From assembly GCA_031459855.1 (NCBI GenBank), contig JAVKHP010000001.1, forward strand, positions 3,090,139 through 3,154,138: 64,000 nucleotides of DNA, read 5' to 3'. Position 1 is the first letter of the stretch; each line of letters opens with the position of its first letter. The DNA is from Armatimonadota bacterium (GTDB taxonomy: Bacteria; Sysuimicrobiota; Sysuimicrobiia; Sysuimicrobiales; Humicultoraceae). Of the stretch, positions 7,876 to 17,368 are shown one piece after another. The notes beneath the pieces are model-generated. The model saw only the letters and a program-made list of their open reading frames with translations, was not told the origin of the DNA and ran no database searches. Made by a program: the position numbers and the translations under genes.

Positions 7876-8934
7876 CTAACGCCGCCGCAGGAACGCCGGA
7901 ATGTCCAGGTCGTCGATGAGCTTCACCGGCTCGCGGGCGCGTTCCTGACCGGGCGCCGGCACCGCGTCGTCCCGCCGGGCCGCCTCGAAGCCGGTGGCGA
8001 TCACCGTGATCCGCACCTCGTCCCGCGCCTTCTCGTCGATCACCGCGCCGAAGATGATGTTCGCCTCGGGATCGGCGGCGTCCCGCACGATCTGGGCCGC
8101 CTCGCTCACTTCCAGCAATCCCAGGTCCAATCCGCCCGTCACGTTGATGAGCACGCCGCGGGCACCGTCCATCGAGGTCTCCAGCAGCGGGCTGCTGATC
8201 GCCGCCTGCGCCGCGCGCACGGCCCGGTCCTCGCCGGTGCCGACCCCGATCCCGATCAGCGCCGAGCCCGCCTCCGCCATGATGGTGCGGACGTCGGCGA
8301 AGTCCAGGTTGATCAACCCGGGGATGGTGATGAGATCCGCAATGCCCTGGACCCCCTGGCGCAGCACGTCGTCGGCCGTGCGAAACGCCTCGATCACCGT
8401 GGCCTGCCGGTCGATGATCTGCAGCAGCCGGTCGTTGGGGATGGTGATGAGCGTGTTGACCTTCTGCTTGAGGGTCCGAATGCCCTCGTCGGCCACGGCG
8501 GCCCGGCGCTTACCCTCGAAGCCAAAGGGCCGGGTCACGACCCCGATGGTCAGGGCGCCGTGCTCGCGGGCCAGCTCGGCGATCACCGGAGCGGCGCCGG
8601 TCCCGGTGCCGCCGCCCATGCCGGCCGTAATGAAGACCATGTCCGCCCCTGCCAGCGCGTCGTGGAGCTCTTCGCGGCTCTCCTCGGCCGCCTGCCGACC
8701 GACGGCAGGATCCCCGCCCGCCCCCAGCCCCTTCGTGAGCTTGGCGCCCACGTGGATCTTGCGGTCGGCCGACGAGAGCGCCAGGGCCTGGGCATCGGTG
8801 TTGATGGCGATGAACTCCACGCCGCGCAGGCCGGTGGCGATCATGCGGTTGACCGCGTTGCTGCCACCTCCGCCGACGCCCACGACCTTGATCGCGGCGG
8901 CATATCGACGAAGATCACGCTCCGGGTTGGCCAT
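7876..8934 (-). CDS. ftsZ: Cell division protein FtsZ
   Basis: FtsZ is the tubulin-like GTPase that forms the division ring. The 352-residue protein shows the N-terminal [17 protein letters not shown], the GTP-binding signature GGGTGTG (in [19 protein letters not shown]), and the T7 loop [10 protein letters not shown]. The C-terminal conserved peptide [12 protein letters not shown] ends the protein, following an unusually short linker of roughly 20 residues. The ATG at 8934 was chosen because it starts [11 protein letters not shown] and follows GGAGGAGGAGC; a longer in-frame extension is only the shadow of ftsA. It is the last gene of the dcw cluster. Confidence 0.97.
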   Translation of the reverse strand: MANPERDLRRYAAAIKVVGVGGGGSNAVNRMIATGLRGVEFIAINTDAQALALSSADRKIHVGAKLTKGLGAGGDPAVGRQAAEESREELHDALAGADMVFITAGMGGGTGTGAAPVIAELAREHGALTIGVVTRPFGFEGKRRAAVADEGIRTLKQKVNTLITIPNDRLLQIIDRQATVIEAFRTADDVLRQGVQGIADLITIPGLINLDFADVRTIMAEAGSALIGIGVGTGEDRAVRAAQAAISSPLLETSMDGARGVLINVTGGLDLGLLEVSEAAQIVRDAADPEANIIFGAVIDEKARDEVRITVIATGFEAARRDDAVPAPGQERAREPVKLIDDLDIPAFLRRR

Positions 8935-9014
8935 CGGCGCTCCTCCTCCTGATCCGCGCGTTCCTCCTGGACCCACACGTCCCTGCACTGACCCGTGCAC
9001 CGGGTGACCCGCGG

Positions 9015-10253
9015 TCATCCGCCCTGCAGCACGTCGCGCAACCACGCCCGCGCACGCGCCCAGAACGACGCCGCGCCGTTGCGCGCGCCCCCGGCGGTGT
9101 AGGCGCGGCCGCGGGCGCCGTAGAGGACCAGCCCCACCCCGGTGGCGAAGGCGGGCGACCCCACCGCTTCCACCAGGCCGGCGATGTGGCTGGGCGCTCC
9201 GATGCGCGCCGGCATGCGCAGGCGCTGTTCGGCGTAGCCATCGATGCCCTCGAGCTGCGCGGTCCCGCCCGTCAGCACGATGCCGGCGGGCACACGGTGC
9301 AGGAACCCGCTGCGTCGGATCTCGTCCTCCACCAGCGCGAAGATCTCCTCCAGGCGCGGCTCGATGACCTCGGCCAGGGCCCGCCGCGGCAGGATCCGCG
9401 GCTGACGGCCCCCGACGGCGTACACCTCGATCATCTCGCCCTCGCTGACGTACGCCGGCGCCGCCGCGCCCCACCGCACCTTGAGCTTCTCGGCCTCGGG
9501 CATGGCCGTGCGCAAGCCCACGGCGATGTCGCCGGTCAGGTGCTGGCCGGCCACCGGGAGGATCGCCGCGTGGCACAACCCGCCGTTGGCGAAGACCGCC
9601 ACGCTGGTCGTGCCGCCGCCGATGTCGGCGACCACCACACCGAGCTCGCGCTCGTCGGGGGCCAGCACCGCCTCCGCGGAGGCCAGCGGCTCGAGGACCA
9701 TGGCGTCGACCTCGACCCCGGCGCGCTGCGCGCACTTGGCCACGTTGGCCAGCGCCGTAGCGACGCCGGTGACGATGTGGGCCTCCACTTCCAGCCGCGT
9801 GCCGTACATCCCGACCGGCCGCTTCACCCCGTCCTGCCCGTCGACGATGAAGTCGCGCGGCAGCAGGTGGATCACCTCACGGTCGGACGGCGGCAGCGCG
9901 GCCATGCGGGCGGCGTCGATCACGCGCGCCACGTCCCCGTCGCCGATCTCGTGGTCGGTACGCGCCACCGCCACCACGCCGCGGGCCTCGGCCGACGCGA
10001 TGTGCTCGCCGGAGACCGCCACGTAGGCCGTACGCACCTCCACGCCGGCCATCCGCTGGGCGCGCTCCAGCGCCTGCCCGATGGCCGCCGCCGTCCCGTC
10101 CAGGTCGACGACCACGCCGCGGCGCACCCCGGGCGACGGGGCCGTCCCGACGCCGACGATGTGGACATCGCCGTCGTCGTCGGCCTCTGCCACGATGGCC
10201 GCGACCTTCGTGGTCCCAATATCCAGGCCCGCGATGGAGCCTCGTCGCGCCAT
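9015..10253 (-). CDS. ftsA: Cell division protein FtsA
   Basis: FtsA is the actin-like ATPase that anchors FtsZ filaments to the membrane. It has 412 residues. The phosphate-1 loop [13 protein letters not shown] lies near the N-terminus, [15 protein letters not shown] is the phosphate-2 loop, and [14 protein letters not shown] is the adenosine motif. The SHS2/1C region lies between. The final residues ([15 protein letters not shown]) form an amphipathic helix suited to membrane targeting. It lies 80 bases upstream of ftsZ and 61 bases downstream of ftsQ. The short gap before it carries a CTAG-containing motif also found before nrdR and mraZ. Confidence 0.96.
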   Translation of the reverse strand: MARRGSIAGLDIGTTKVAAIVAEADDDGDVHIVGVGTAPSPGVRRGVVVDLDGTAAAIGQALERAQRMAGVEVRTAYVAVSGEHIASAEARGVVAVARTDHEIGDGDVARVIDAARMAALPPSDREVIHLLPRDFIVDGQDGVKRPVGMYGTRLEVEAHIVTGVATALANVAKCAQRAGVEVDAMVLEPLASAEAVLAPDERELGVVVADIGGGTTSVAVFANGGLCHAAILPVAGQHLTGDIAVGLRTAMPEAEKLKVRWGAAAPAYVSEGEMIEVYAVGGRQPRILPRRALAEVIEPRLEEIFALVEDEIRRSGFLHRVPAGIVLTGGTAQLEGIDGYAEQRLRMPARIGAPSHIAGLVEAVGSPAFATGVGLVLYGARGRAYTAGGARNGAASFWARARAWLRDVLQGG

Positions 10254-10314
10254 ATGCTACCTGTAGTAGGCGAATGGCTTCGGCTGCCCCCAGATCTAGG
10301 CGGCTATTCCACGC

Positions 10315-11190
10315 CTACCGGACATCTCCTCCTCGTACCGGCACCACGACCAGCGACCCCGCGTACCGGAGGTCGACGATCCGCGGCACGATGCCGCGGG
10401 CGACGAGCGCCTCCAGCATCTCGGGAAGGCGCGCCAGGCGGTCGGGGAGGTCCTCCCGCAGCGTAGCGCGGACGACGAGGTCCGGGGCGAACGCCATGGC
10501 GACATCGCCGCCCTCGCGCACGACCACCCGCGCCAACCGCGCCGCCATGGGGGCGGGGAGCGCGTCCAGGGCCCCCAGGGCTGCGCGCACCGCCCCGGTG
10601 GCCACGCGGGCACCCGGAACCAGCACCTGTGGCGGTGCCACGCGGTCGTCCACCACGGGCAGTCCGGCCGGGTCGGCGGCGACGGCGACCACGATCCCGT
10701 CGTCCCCGACCAGGGCGAACTGCCCGCCGCTGCCCACCGCCACGCGGGGGATCCGCTCGGTCACCTCGATCTCGACCGCGTCCGGCCACCGCACGCGCAC
10801 GCGGGCCGCGCTGATGCGCGGGTGGGCCTGGAGCCGCGCCTGTGCGTCTGCCGGCCGGACGGTGATCAGTGGGCGGCCCGAGGCGATCCCGGCGACAGCC
10901 GCGACAGCGTCGGGCGACAGGACGCGGGCCCCGGTCACCTCCAGACGCCGTACCTGGAAGAACGCCGACCCCGGGACCGACACCACCGCCAGGAGCCAGG
11001 CCATGACGACGCCAAAGCGGAGGATCCGAAGGACCGAAGCCGGGGACCCTGCCGCGACGGGAGCGGTGCCTGCCCCGGAGGGGGCTGCCTGCGGGGACCG
11101 CGCAGGGCGGTGTGGCGCCTGCGCGAGACGCCGACGGCGCCATCGGGCAACCGACGATGCTGCGTGCGAGGTGTGCGAGGTCAGAGGCAT
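10315..11190 (-). CDS. ftsQ: Cell division protein FtsQ/DivIB
   Basis: This is a bitopic division protein linking FtsL/FtsB to the septal machinery. Of about 291 residues, the first ~60 are a basic cytoplasmic tail (RWRRRRLAQAPHR), followed by a membrane span (VVMAWLLAVVSVPGSAFF). A POTRA domain begins at FQVRRLEVTGARVLSPDAV and a beta domain follows. The ATG start lacks a strong ribosome binding site, and a GTG two codons upstream is an alternative. Length, topology and position between murB and ftsA agree with FtsQ. Sequence conservation in this family is low, so context carries weight. Confidence 0.88.
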   Translation of the reverse strand: MPLTSHTSHAASSVARWRRRRLAQAPHRPARSPQAAPSGAGTAPVAAGSPASVLRILRFGVVMAWLLAVVSVPGSAFFQVRRLEVTGARVLSPDAVAAVAGIASGRPLITVRPADAQARLQAHPRISAARVRVRWPDAVEIEVTERIPRVAVGSGGQFALVGDDGIVVAVAADPAGLPVVDDRVAPPQVLVPGARVATGAVRAALGALDALPAPMAARLARVVVREGGDVAMAFAPDLVVRATLREDLPDRLARLPEMLEALVARGIVPRIVDLRYAGSLVVVPVRGGDVR

Positions 11191-11228
11191 GATCACGATC
11201 CAGGTGCGACGGCGTCGTCTCGATCGTC

Positions 11229-12149
11229 TCAGAAGTCGCCCAGCAGCTTGACCTCCAGGTCGAGGTGTACCCCGGCGTGCACGGCCAGCCGCGTGCGCAC
11301 CTGCTCGATGAGCGCCAGCACGTCGGCCGCCGTCGCCCCGCCGGTGTTCACGATGTAGTTCGCGTGCACCTCCGAGATCCGCGCGCCCCCCACCGCCAGC
11401 CCCTTCAGGCCCGCCGCGTCGATCAGGCGACCGGCGTGGTCCCCGGGCGGGTTGCGAAAGATGCACCCGGAGCTGGGCGGGCCGATCGGCTGGGTGGCTC
11501 CCCGCAGCGCCAGCCACGCCTCCATCCGGCGCATCACCGCCGCAGGCTCGTCGGGCTGCAGCACCAGCGTGGCCGACGCGACGATCCAGGGCTCCGTCTG
11601 CAGCACCGACGTCCGGTACCCGAACTGCAGCGCGGCCCGGTGCAGCCGGCGCGGGCCGTCGGGGGTGAGGAGGTCGACCGCGTACACCACCTCACCCATG
11701 GCGTGGCCATGCGCGCCGGCGTTCATGACCACGGCCCCCCCCACCGACGCGGGAATGCCCGCGGCGAACTCCAGACCGGCAAGCCCTGCTCGTGCCGTGC
11801 GCAACGCCAGGGCTGGCAGGCCCGTGCCGCCCTCCGCGACCACCCGCGTACCGTCGATGTGCACGCGGTCGAGCCCTTTCCCGAGCTTGACGACGACGCC
11901 GCGGATCCCGCGGTCGCCGATCAGGACGTTCGAGCCCGCGCCCAGCACCACCGGACGGACGCCTTCGGCGAACAGGACGTCGCAGGCCGCCCGGAGTTCC
12001 CGCATCGACCGCGGAATGACCAGGAGGTCGGCCGGGCCGCCGATGCGGAACGAGACGTGGCGCGCCAGCGGCGCGTTGCGCCGCACGTCGCGCACGACGG
12101 CCCGGAGCCGTTGCTCGAGGGCGGCCAGCGGCCGCGCCACCGTCGTCAC
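11229..12149 (-). CDS. murB: UDP-N-acetylenolpyruvoylglucosamine reductase MurB
   Basis: MurB reduces UDP-GlcNAc-enolpyruvate to UDP-MurNAc using NADPH and FAD. The 306-residue protein has the FAD-binding segment SFRIGGPADLLVIP, the GAGSNVLIGDRGIRGVV motif, the loop GIPASVGGAVVMNAGAHG, and the C-terminal SSGCIFRNPPGDHAGRLID, which holds the catalytic Ser. The GTG start overlaps the murC stop as GTGA; the longer open frame is an out-of-gene extension over murC. The arrangement murG-murC-murB-ftsQ is typical of Gram-positive-like dcw clusters. Confidence 0.95.
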   Translation of the reverse strand: MTTVARPLAALEQRLRAVVRDVRRNAPLARHVSFRIGGPADLLVIPRSMRELRAACDVLFAEGVRPVVLGAGSNVLIGDRGIRGVVVKLGKGLDRVHIDGTRVVAEGGTGLPALALRTARAGLAGLEFAAGIPASVGGAVVMNAGAHGHAMGEVVYAVDLLTPDGPRRLHRAALQFGYRTSVLQTEPWIVASATLVLQPDEPAAVMRRMEAWLALRGATQPIGPPSSGCIFRNPPGDHAGRLIDAAGLKGLAVGGARISEVHANYIVNTGGATAADVLALIEQVRTRLAVHAGVHLDLEVKLLGDF

Positions 12150-13552
12150 GACCGCTCCTCCGCGCCGGCCGGCGCCGGATCGCGCAACCGCAGGCGCCCC
12201 AGCAGCGCGTCCGCCACTGCGCCGATGTCGCCCGCGCCCAGCGTCAGCACCAGGTCGCCCGGCCGCACCAGCCGCTCCAGCGCGGCCAGGACGTCCTCGG
12301 CGGTGGGACAGTAGGTCACCGCGCGGTGCCGGCCGACGGCGTCCACGATCAGCTGCGCGCTGACCCCCGGGACCGGGCGCTCGCCGGCGGGGTAGATCTC
12401 CGTCACGATCACCTCGTCGGCCAGCGCGAACACCTCGCCGAAGGCGCGGTGCGTCGTCCGCGTGCGCGAGAACCGGTGGGGTTGGAAGACGGCCACCAGG
12501 CGCCGCCCGGGCCACCCCTCCCGCGCGGCCTGCAGCACCGCCGCCAGCTTCACCGGGTTGTGCGCGTAGTCGTCGACGACCAGCACGCCGGCAGCCTCGC
12601 CGCGAATCGCGAACCGGCGCGCGGCCCCCCGGTACCCCCGCAGGGCTGCCAGCGCGGTCTCCAGGGGCACTCCCACCGCGCGGGCCGCGGCCAGGGCCCC
12701 CAGGGCGTTGGCGACGTTGTGCCGGCCCGGTACCTGCAACTCCAGCTCCCCTGCCGGCCGCCCGCCCACGGTCAGGCGCGCGCGGGTGTGTGTTCCGTCC
12801 ACGCGCACCGCGTCGCCGCGCACCTCGGCCTTCGGATGAAAGCCGTAGGTGACCACGGCGCGCCCGAGCCCGGCGACGACCGCGCGCACCGCCGCGTGGT
12901 CGATGCAGGCCGCCACGAAGCCATCATGCGTCACGCCCCGCAGGAAGCGCGCGAACACACCCACCAGGTGCGCCGCCGACGTGTAGAAGTCCCGGTGGTC
13001 GGTGGCGTCCAGGCTGGTCAGCACCGCCGCCGCGGGCCGCACGTGGACCAGCGACCCGTCGCTCTCGTCGACTTCGGCCACGATCCACTCGCCGCGGCCA
13101 GCCCGCGCGTTCCCATCGTAGTCGGGCACCTCGGCGCCGATGAGCGCCGTCGGGTCGAGCCCGGCCGCCGTGAGCACCCGCGCCAGCATCGCCGCGGTCG
13201 TGGTCTTGCCGTGCGTTCCGACGACGGCGACGCCACGGCCGGCCGCCATCACGGCCCCCAGCAGCTCGGCCCGATGGTAGACCGGCAAGCCGCGCCGCCG
13301 CGCCGCGTCCACCTCGGCGTTGCCCTCCCCGATGGCCCGCGAGACCACCAGCGCGTCGGCGCCGTCTACGTGCGTCGCGTCGTGCCCGCACGCGATGCCG
13401 ACCCCGAGCCGGCGCAGGCGCGCCGTGGCCTCGGACTCGCGCAGGTCGCATCCCGAGACGCCGTAGCCGCGGTGCAGCAGCACCTGGGCCAGCGCGCTCA
13501 TGCCGGCGCCGCCGATCCCCACGAAGTGCAGGTGTGCGCCCCGCGCGATCAC
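12146..13552 (-). CDS. murC: UDP-N-acetylmuramate--L-alanine ligase MurC
   Basis: MurC adds L-Ala to UDP-MurNAc. The 468-residue protein opens with the dinucleotide-like loop HFVGIGGAGMSALA, and the ATP loop GTHGKTTT is canonical. The central domain has EVDESDGSLV and the carbamoyl-lysine region. In the C-terminal domain the usual DDYxHHPTE is changed to DDYAHNPVK (Asn at residue 332), a pattern closer to other Mur-ligase-family members. The GTG start overlaps the murG stop (GTGA). No paralogue such as Mpl is seen, so this is presumably the functional MurC. Confidence 0.94.
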   Translation of the reverse strand: MIARGAHLHFVGIGGAGMSALAQVLLHRGYGVSGCDLRESEATARLRRLGVGIACGHDATHVDGADALVVSRAIGEGNAEVDAARRRGLPVYHRAELLGAVMAAGRGVAVVGTHGKTTTAAMLARVLTAAGLDPTALIGAEVPDYDGNARAGRGEWIVAEVDESDGSLVHVRPAAAVLTSLDATDHRDFYTSAAHLVGVFARFLRGVTHDGFVAACIDHAAVRAVVAGLGRAVVTYGFHPKAEVRGDAVRVDGTHTRARLTVGGRPAGELELQVPGRHNVANALGALAAARAVGVPLETALAALRGYRGAARRFAIRGEAAGVLVVDDYAHNPVKLAAVLQAAREGWPGRRLVAVFQPHRFSRTRTTHRAFGEVFALADEVIVTEIYPAGERPVPGVSAQLIVDAVGRHRAVTYCPTAEDVLAALERLVRPGDLVLTLGAGDIGAVADALLGRLRLRDPAPAGAEERS

Positions 13553-14676
13553 GCTGGCGCCTCCCGGGCGACGGCGCGCTGCGCGGTCCGCGCCACCAGC
13601 GTCGCCACCACCTCGGCGGCGTCGGGCCGCCCCAGCTGGCGGCTCGCCCTCGCCATCGCCGCGCGCCGGGCGCCATCCGCGATCAACGCGCGCACGACCT
13701 CGAGCAACGCGCCGTCACCCAGCGCCGCGTCGGCGATGCGCACCGCGGCGCCGGCGGCCACCAGGACCGCCGCGTTGTCCTCCTGGTGTCCGTCGGCGGC
13801 GTGTGGATACGGCACCAAGATGGCCGGCAGGCCCCATGCGGTGACCTCGGCCAGCGTCGCCGCGCCTGCGCGGCAGAGCACCAAGTCCGCGCAGGCGTAG
13901 GCGTCGCCGATCGGATCCAGGTACGGCACCGCCACGTGGCGGATCGCTCCAGGGCCACGGTCACGCCGGTCGATCGCCTCGCGGACCCACTGAACGTGGG
14001 CCGCGCCGGTCTGGTGCAGCAGCTGCAGGCCGCCCTCGCCCATCAGGAGGTCGGCGAGGCGGCAGGCCGCGCGGTTCAGGCTGTCGGCGCCCTGGCTGCC
14101 ACCGAGCACGAGCAGCGTCAGCCGCTCGGGGTCGAGCCCCCAGCGGGCCAGGCCACGGGCGCGCTCGCCCTCCAGTGCCCTTTGGCGGACCGGGACGCCG
14201 GTGACCTCCACGCGCCGCGCACCGAGGCGGGCACCCGCCGCAGGATGGGGCACCGAGACCCACCGCGCCCAGCGGGCCAGTACGCGGTTCGCCAGTCCTG
14301 GCCGCATGTTCTGTTCCTGCAGCACCAGCGGTCGCCCCAGGGCGACGGCCGCCACGCCCACGGGCACGCTCACGTACCCGCCGGTGGCGACCACCACGTC
14401 GGGCCACAGGCGGGCCAGTACGGCCAGCGCCTGGGCCGCGCCCACGCCGGTGGCGACCAGCGCGCCGACCATGGCGACGCCGCGGCCCCGCACCAGCGGC
14501 CGGGCGCGGATCCTGCGGTACGGCCACCCTGCCTGCGGCACGATCTGCGCCTCCAAGCGGTCGCCGCCGATGAACACGATCCCCGCGTCCGGGTGCCGCC
14601 GCCGCAGCGCCTCCGCAATGGCCAGGCCGGGGTACACATGCCCGCCGGTGCCACCGCCCGTGATGACGACCTTCAT
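13549..14676 (-). CDS. murG: UDP-GlcNAc transferase MurG (lipid II synthesis)
   Basis: MurG transfers GlcNAc to lipid I at the inner face of the membrane. The 375-residue protein has the N-terminal G-loop VVITGGGTGGHVYPGLAIA, a second glycine loop LVLGGSQGADSLNRA, and the UDP-binding region VLCRAGAATLAEVTAWG followed by PYPHAADGHQEDNA. The ATG overlaps the ftsW stop as ATGA. The larger open frame upstream is a shadow of ftsW. All expected motifs are present. Confidence 0.96.
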   Translation of the reverse strand: MKVVITGGGTGGHVYPGLAIAEALRRRHPDAGIVFIGGDRLEAQIVPQAGWPYRRIRARPLVRGRGVAMVGALVATGVGAAQALAVLARLWPDVVVATGGYVSVPVGVAAVALGRPLVLQEQNMRPGLANRVLARWARWVSVPHPAAGARLGARRVEVTGVPVRQRALEGERARGLARWGLDPERLTLLVLGGSQGADSLNRAACRLADLLMGEGGLQLLHQTGAAHVQWVREAIDRRDRGPGAIRHVAVPYLDPIGDAYACADLVLCRAGAATLAEVTAWGLPAILVPYPHAADGHQEDNAAVLVAAGAAVRIADAALGDGALLEVVRALIADGARRAAMARASRQLGRPDAAEVVATLVARTAQRAVAREAPA

Positions 14677-15866
14677 GGCGCCACGAGCGCGCGAACGCCG
14701 CCCGTCCGGGCAGGCTGGTGCCCGGGCCGGGCAGGCGCCCGCTCGGCCGGTCGGGCACGCTGCGCGTACCGCGAGATGTTCAGCAGCACCCCGACCTGGA
14801 GCATCGTGGTGACCATGGACGAGCCACCGAAACTGACGAACGGCAGCGGGACGCCGGTCACCGGCAGGCTGCCGGTCGCCACGCCCATGTTGAGCAGCGC
14901 CTGCCCCGTCACCGATATCGTGATGCCGGCCGCGAGCAGACTGCCGAACCGGTCGGGCGCGTACGCCGCGATGCGCAACCCGCGGTACGCAAACACCGCG
15001 AACAGCACCAGCAGCCCCAGCGTGCCCACCAGCCCGAGCTCCTCCCCGAGGATGGCGAAGATGAAGTCCGTGTGCCGCTCCGGAAGGTAGAAGAACTTCT
15101 GCCGGCTGGCGCCCAGTCCCAGGCCGACGATGCCGCCGGAGCCGAACGCCAGCAGCGCCTGGATGATGTGGAAGCCCGCCCCCTGCGGATCGCGCCACGG
15201 GTTCAGGAACGCCACGATCCGCGCCATCCGGTAGTCGGCCACCACCACGGCTGCGGCCACCAGCGGGAGCGCGGCGCCCGCGATCAGCCCCAGGTGCAGC
15301 GGTCGCGCGCCGCCCAGGAACAGCATGACGAACACCGCCGCCCCCAGCACCAGCGCCGAGCCCATGTCGGGCTGGCGCAGCGCCAGCGCGCCCAGCAGCC
15401 CGGTGATCAGCAACGGTGGGACCACGCCGCGCCGGACATCCCCCATGCTCAGCCCGCGCCGGGTGGCGAACTGCGCGACGTAGAGCAGCACCGCCAGCTT
15501 GGCGAGCTCGACCGGCTGCAGGCGCAGCGGCCCGACGACGAGCCAGCGCCGGGCGCCGCCCGCGACGACCCCGATCCCCGGGATCAGGACCAGTCCCATG
15601 AGCACCACCGCTACCAGCAGCACCGGCACGGCCAGACGCCGCCAGTGGAGGTAGTGCACGTGCCACGCCACGCCCAGCGCCGCCAGTCCCAGCGCCGCCC
15701 ACAGGGCCTGGCGCTTGAAGAAGTACGCGCTGTCCTGCACCCGTTCGAGCGCCACGATGCTGCTCGCACTGTACACCATCACCAGGCCCACGGCCACCAG
15801 GGCCAGCACGCACGCGAAGAGCGCCACGTCGCCGGTGCGTCGATGCAGGGCCGCGACGGTGCCCAC
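14673..15866 (-). CDS. ftsW: Septal peptidoglycan glycosyltransferase FtsW (SEDS family)
   Basis: FtsW polymerises lipid II together with FtsI. The 397-residue polytopic protein has about ten hydrophobic spans, the early motif VMVYSASSIVALE, the PVELAKLAVLLYVAQF segment, the large extracellular loop with NPWRDPQGAGFHIIQALLA, and the C-terminal signature PFVSFGGSSMVTTM. The cytoplasmic tail is long, basic and proline-rich. The GTG start overlaps the murD stop by one base (TAGTG). Its place between murD and murG supports FtsW rather than RodA. Confidence 0.95.
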   Translation of the reverse strand: MGTVAALHRRTGDVALFACVLALVAVGLVMVYSASSIVALERVQDSAYFFKRQALWAALGLAALGVAWHVHYLHWRRLAVPVLLVAVVLMGLVLIPGIGVVAGGARRWLVVGPLRLQPVELAKLAVLLYVAQFATRRGLSMGDVRRGVVPPLLITGLLGALALRQPDMGSALVLGAAVFVMLFLGGARPLHLGLIAGAALPLVAAAVVVADYRMARIVAFLNPWRDPQGAGFHIIQALLAFGSGGIVGLGLGASRQKFFYLPERHTDFIFAILGEELGLVGTLGLLVLFAVFAYRGLRIAAYAPDRFGSLLAAGITISVTGQALLNMGVATGSLPVTGVPLPFVSFGGSSMVTTMLQVGVLLNISRYAQRARPAERAPARPGHQPARTGGVRALVAP

Positions 15867-17368
15867 TAGCGCCCCGCCTCCTCGACGGCCATCGCAGGCA
15901 GCGACGCGACCAGCTGGCAGAACCGGTCGCCGCGCTCCCGATAGTCCGCGAACTGGTCGAAGCTCTCGCAGCCGGGCGACAGCAGCACCGCCTCGCCGGG
16001 ACGCGCCGCAGCCCGCGCCGCTGCCACGGCGCGCTCCAGCGTCTGCACCTGGACCACGGCCAGCCCGCGGGCCCGCGCCAGCGGGGCCAGCGCCGCAGCC
16101 AGCACGGGCGCCGTGGCACCGATCAGGTAGACGCCACGCGTCGCGATCGCGGCCAGAGCATCGACCATCGGCTCGAACTCCTCCGCGCGCGGCGTCTGGC
16201 GGTACCCGCCCGCGATCAGGTGGACCGGCCGGCGCATGCTGCGGATCGCCGCGGCGGCCGCCGCCGGGTTGGTGGCCAGCGAGTCCTCATAGAAGGCGAC
16301 GCCGTCGCGCTCGGCCACCAGCCGGCATCGATAGGGAAGCCCCCGGAAGGCGCGCAGGGCTTGCGCCATGGCCTCGGGCGGCACTCCCACGATCGCCGCT
16401 GCCGCCATGGCGGCCAGGGCGTTCTCGACCACGTGGTCCCCGGGCACTGCCAGCGCCGCAGCATCCAGCACGCGCACTGGCTGCCGACCCGCCAGCACGA
16501 GCCAGCCGTCCGCGAGGTACGCGCCCCGGGGGACCACGCGACGACGGCTGAACCAGTGGACCTGCGCGCCCAGTCCCGAGGCCATGCCCGCCACCAGCGG
16601 ATCGTCCGCGTTCAGCACCGCGCAATCTGAGGGGCGCTGCCAGCGCACGATCGTCCGCTTGGCCTCCACGTACGCCTCCAGGCTCCCATGGTCGTCCAGG
16701 TGGTGCGGGGCGATGTTGGTGACCACGGCGACGTGGGGGCTGTAGGGCAGGCCAACGAGCTGGCGATTGCTGATCTCCAGCACCAGCCACGTCTGCGGTG
16801 TCAACCGCTCCAGCGCGTAGACCGCCGGGACGTGCGTGCGGTCGTTCCCCGAGACCACCGCCGGGATTCCCGCGGCTTCCAGCATGGCACCGAGCAGGGT
16901 GACCACCGTGAACTTCCCGTTGGTGCCGGTGACGCCCAGCACCGGCCCCGGGTGCACCTCGAAGTACAGACGCGTCAGGCTCCACAGCGGGATCCCCCGC
17001 GCCACCACCTCGCGCACCGGCGCGTTCTGCGGATAGCGGAACCACGACTGGGGCGCGAAGACGAGCTCGGCCTCTTCCAGCCCCTCAAGGTACCGCGCGC
17101 CCTGCCGCCACGTCACCGGGCCGGCCCACAGGCGTGCCACCAGCGCGGCGCGGCCCGCCGCATCCAGCCAAGGATGGGTGCGGTCCACCGTGGCGGCGAA
17201 CCGCTCCGCGGGCTCCACGTCGTGCGCGGTGATCGTCGTGATGCCGTGGGCCAGCAGGAAGTCGAGCACCGCCGAGCCCTCGGTCCCCGACGGCCCGAGC
17301 ACGTGGATCCGCCGGCCGCGGAGCCGGGCCAGAACCGCCTCGAGGCGTGCGGCTGCCGCAGTGTTCAT
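15866..17368 (-). CDS. murD: MurD-position Mur ligase (UDP-MurNAc-L-Ala:D-Glu ligase, divergent motifs)
   Basis: By position (mraY-murD-ftsW) and fold this is MurD, which adds D-Glu to UDP-MurNAc-L-Ala. It has 500 residues, slightly long. Visible motifs: P-loop GVTGTNGKFT, with Lys152 followed by Phe153 where Ser/Thr is usual; NIAPHHLDDHGSLEAYVEAK, with the lysine that is carbamylated in the family; NADDP; and the C-terminal LSPGCESFDQFADYRERG. Two hallmarks are altered: DSKATN reads DSLATN (Leu364 for Lys), and the GGxDKG motif reads GGYRQTP (388-393). In E. coli MurD, lysines of these motifs contact D-Glu. The enzyme may be a divergent MurD or one that accepts a different amino acid; no second murD is visible. 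ATGA overlap with mraY. Confidence 0.85.
   Translation of the reverse strand: MNTAAAARLEAVLARLRGRRIHVLGPSGTEGSAVLDFLLAHGITTITAHDVEPAERFAATVDRTHPWLDAAGRAALVARLWAGPVTWRQGARYLEGLEEAELVFAPQSWFRYPQNAPVREVVARGIPLWSLTRLYFEVHPGPVLGVTGTNGKFTVVTLLGAMLEAAGIPAVVSGNDRTHVPAVYALERLTPQTWLVLEISNRQLVGLPYSPHVAVVTNIAPHHLDDHGSLEAYVEAKRTIVRWQRPSDCAVLNADDPLVAGMASGLGAQVHWFSRRRVVPRGAYLADGWLVLAGRQPVRVLDAAALAVPGDHVVENALAAMAAAAIVGVPPEAMAQALRAFRGLPYRCRLVAERDGVAFYEDSLATNPAAAAAAIRSMRRPVHLIAGGYRQTPRAEEFEPMVDALAAIATRGVYLIGATAPVLAAALAPLARARGLAVVQVQTLERAVAAARAAARPGEAVLLSPGCESFDQFADYRERGDRFCQLVASLPAMAVEEAGR

Noticed and set aside
8935-9735. Long in-frame N-terminal extension of FtsZ overlapping ftsA
   Set aside because: FtsZ starts normally at 8934 behind GGAGGAGGAGC; the extension is low-complexity frame-shifted ftsA.
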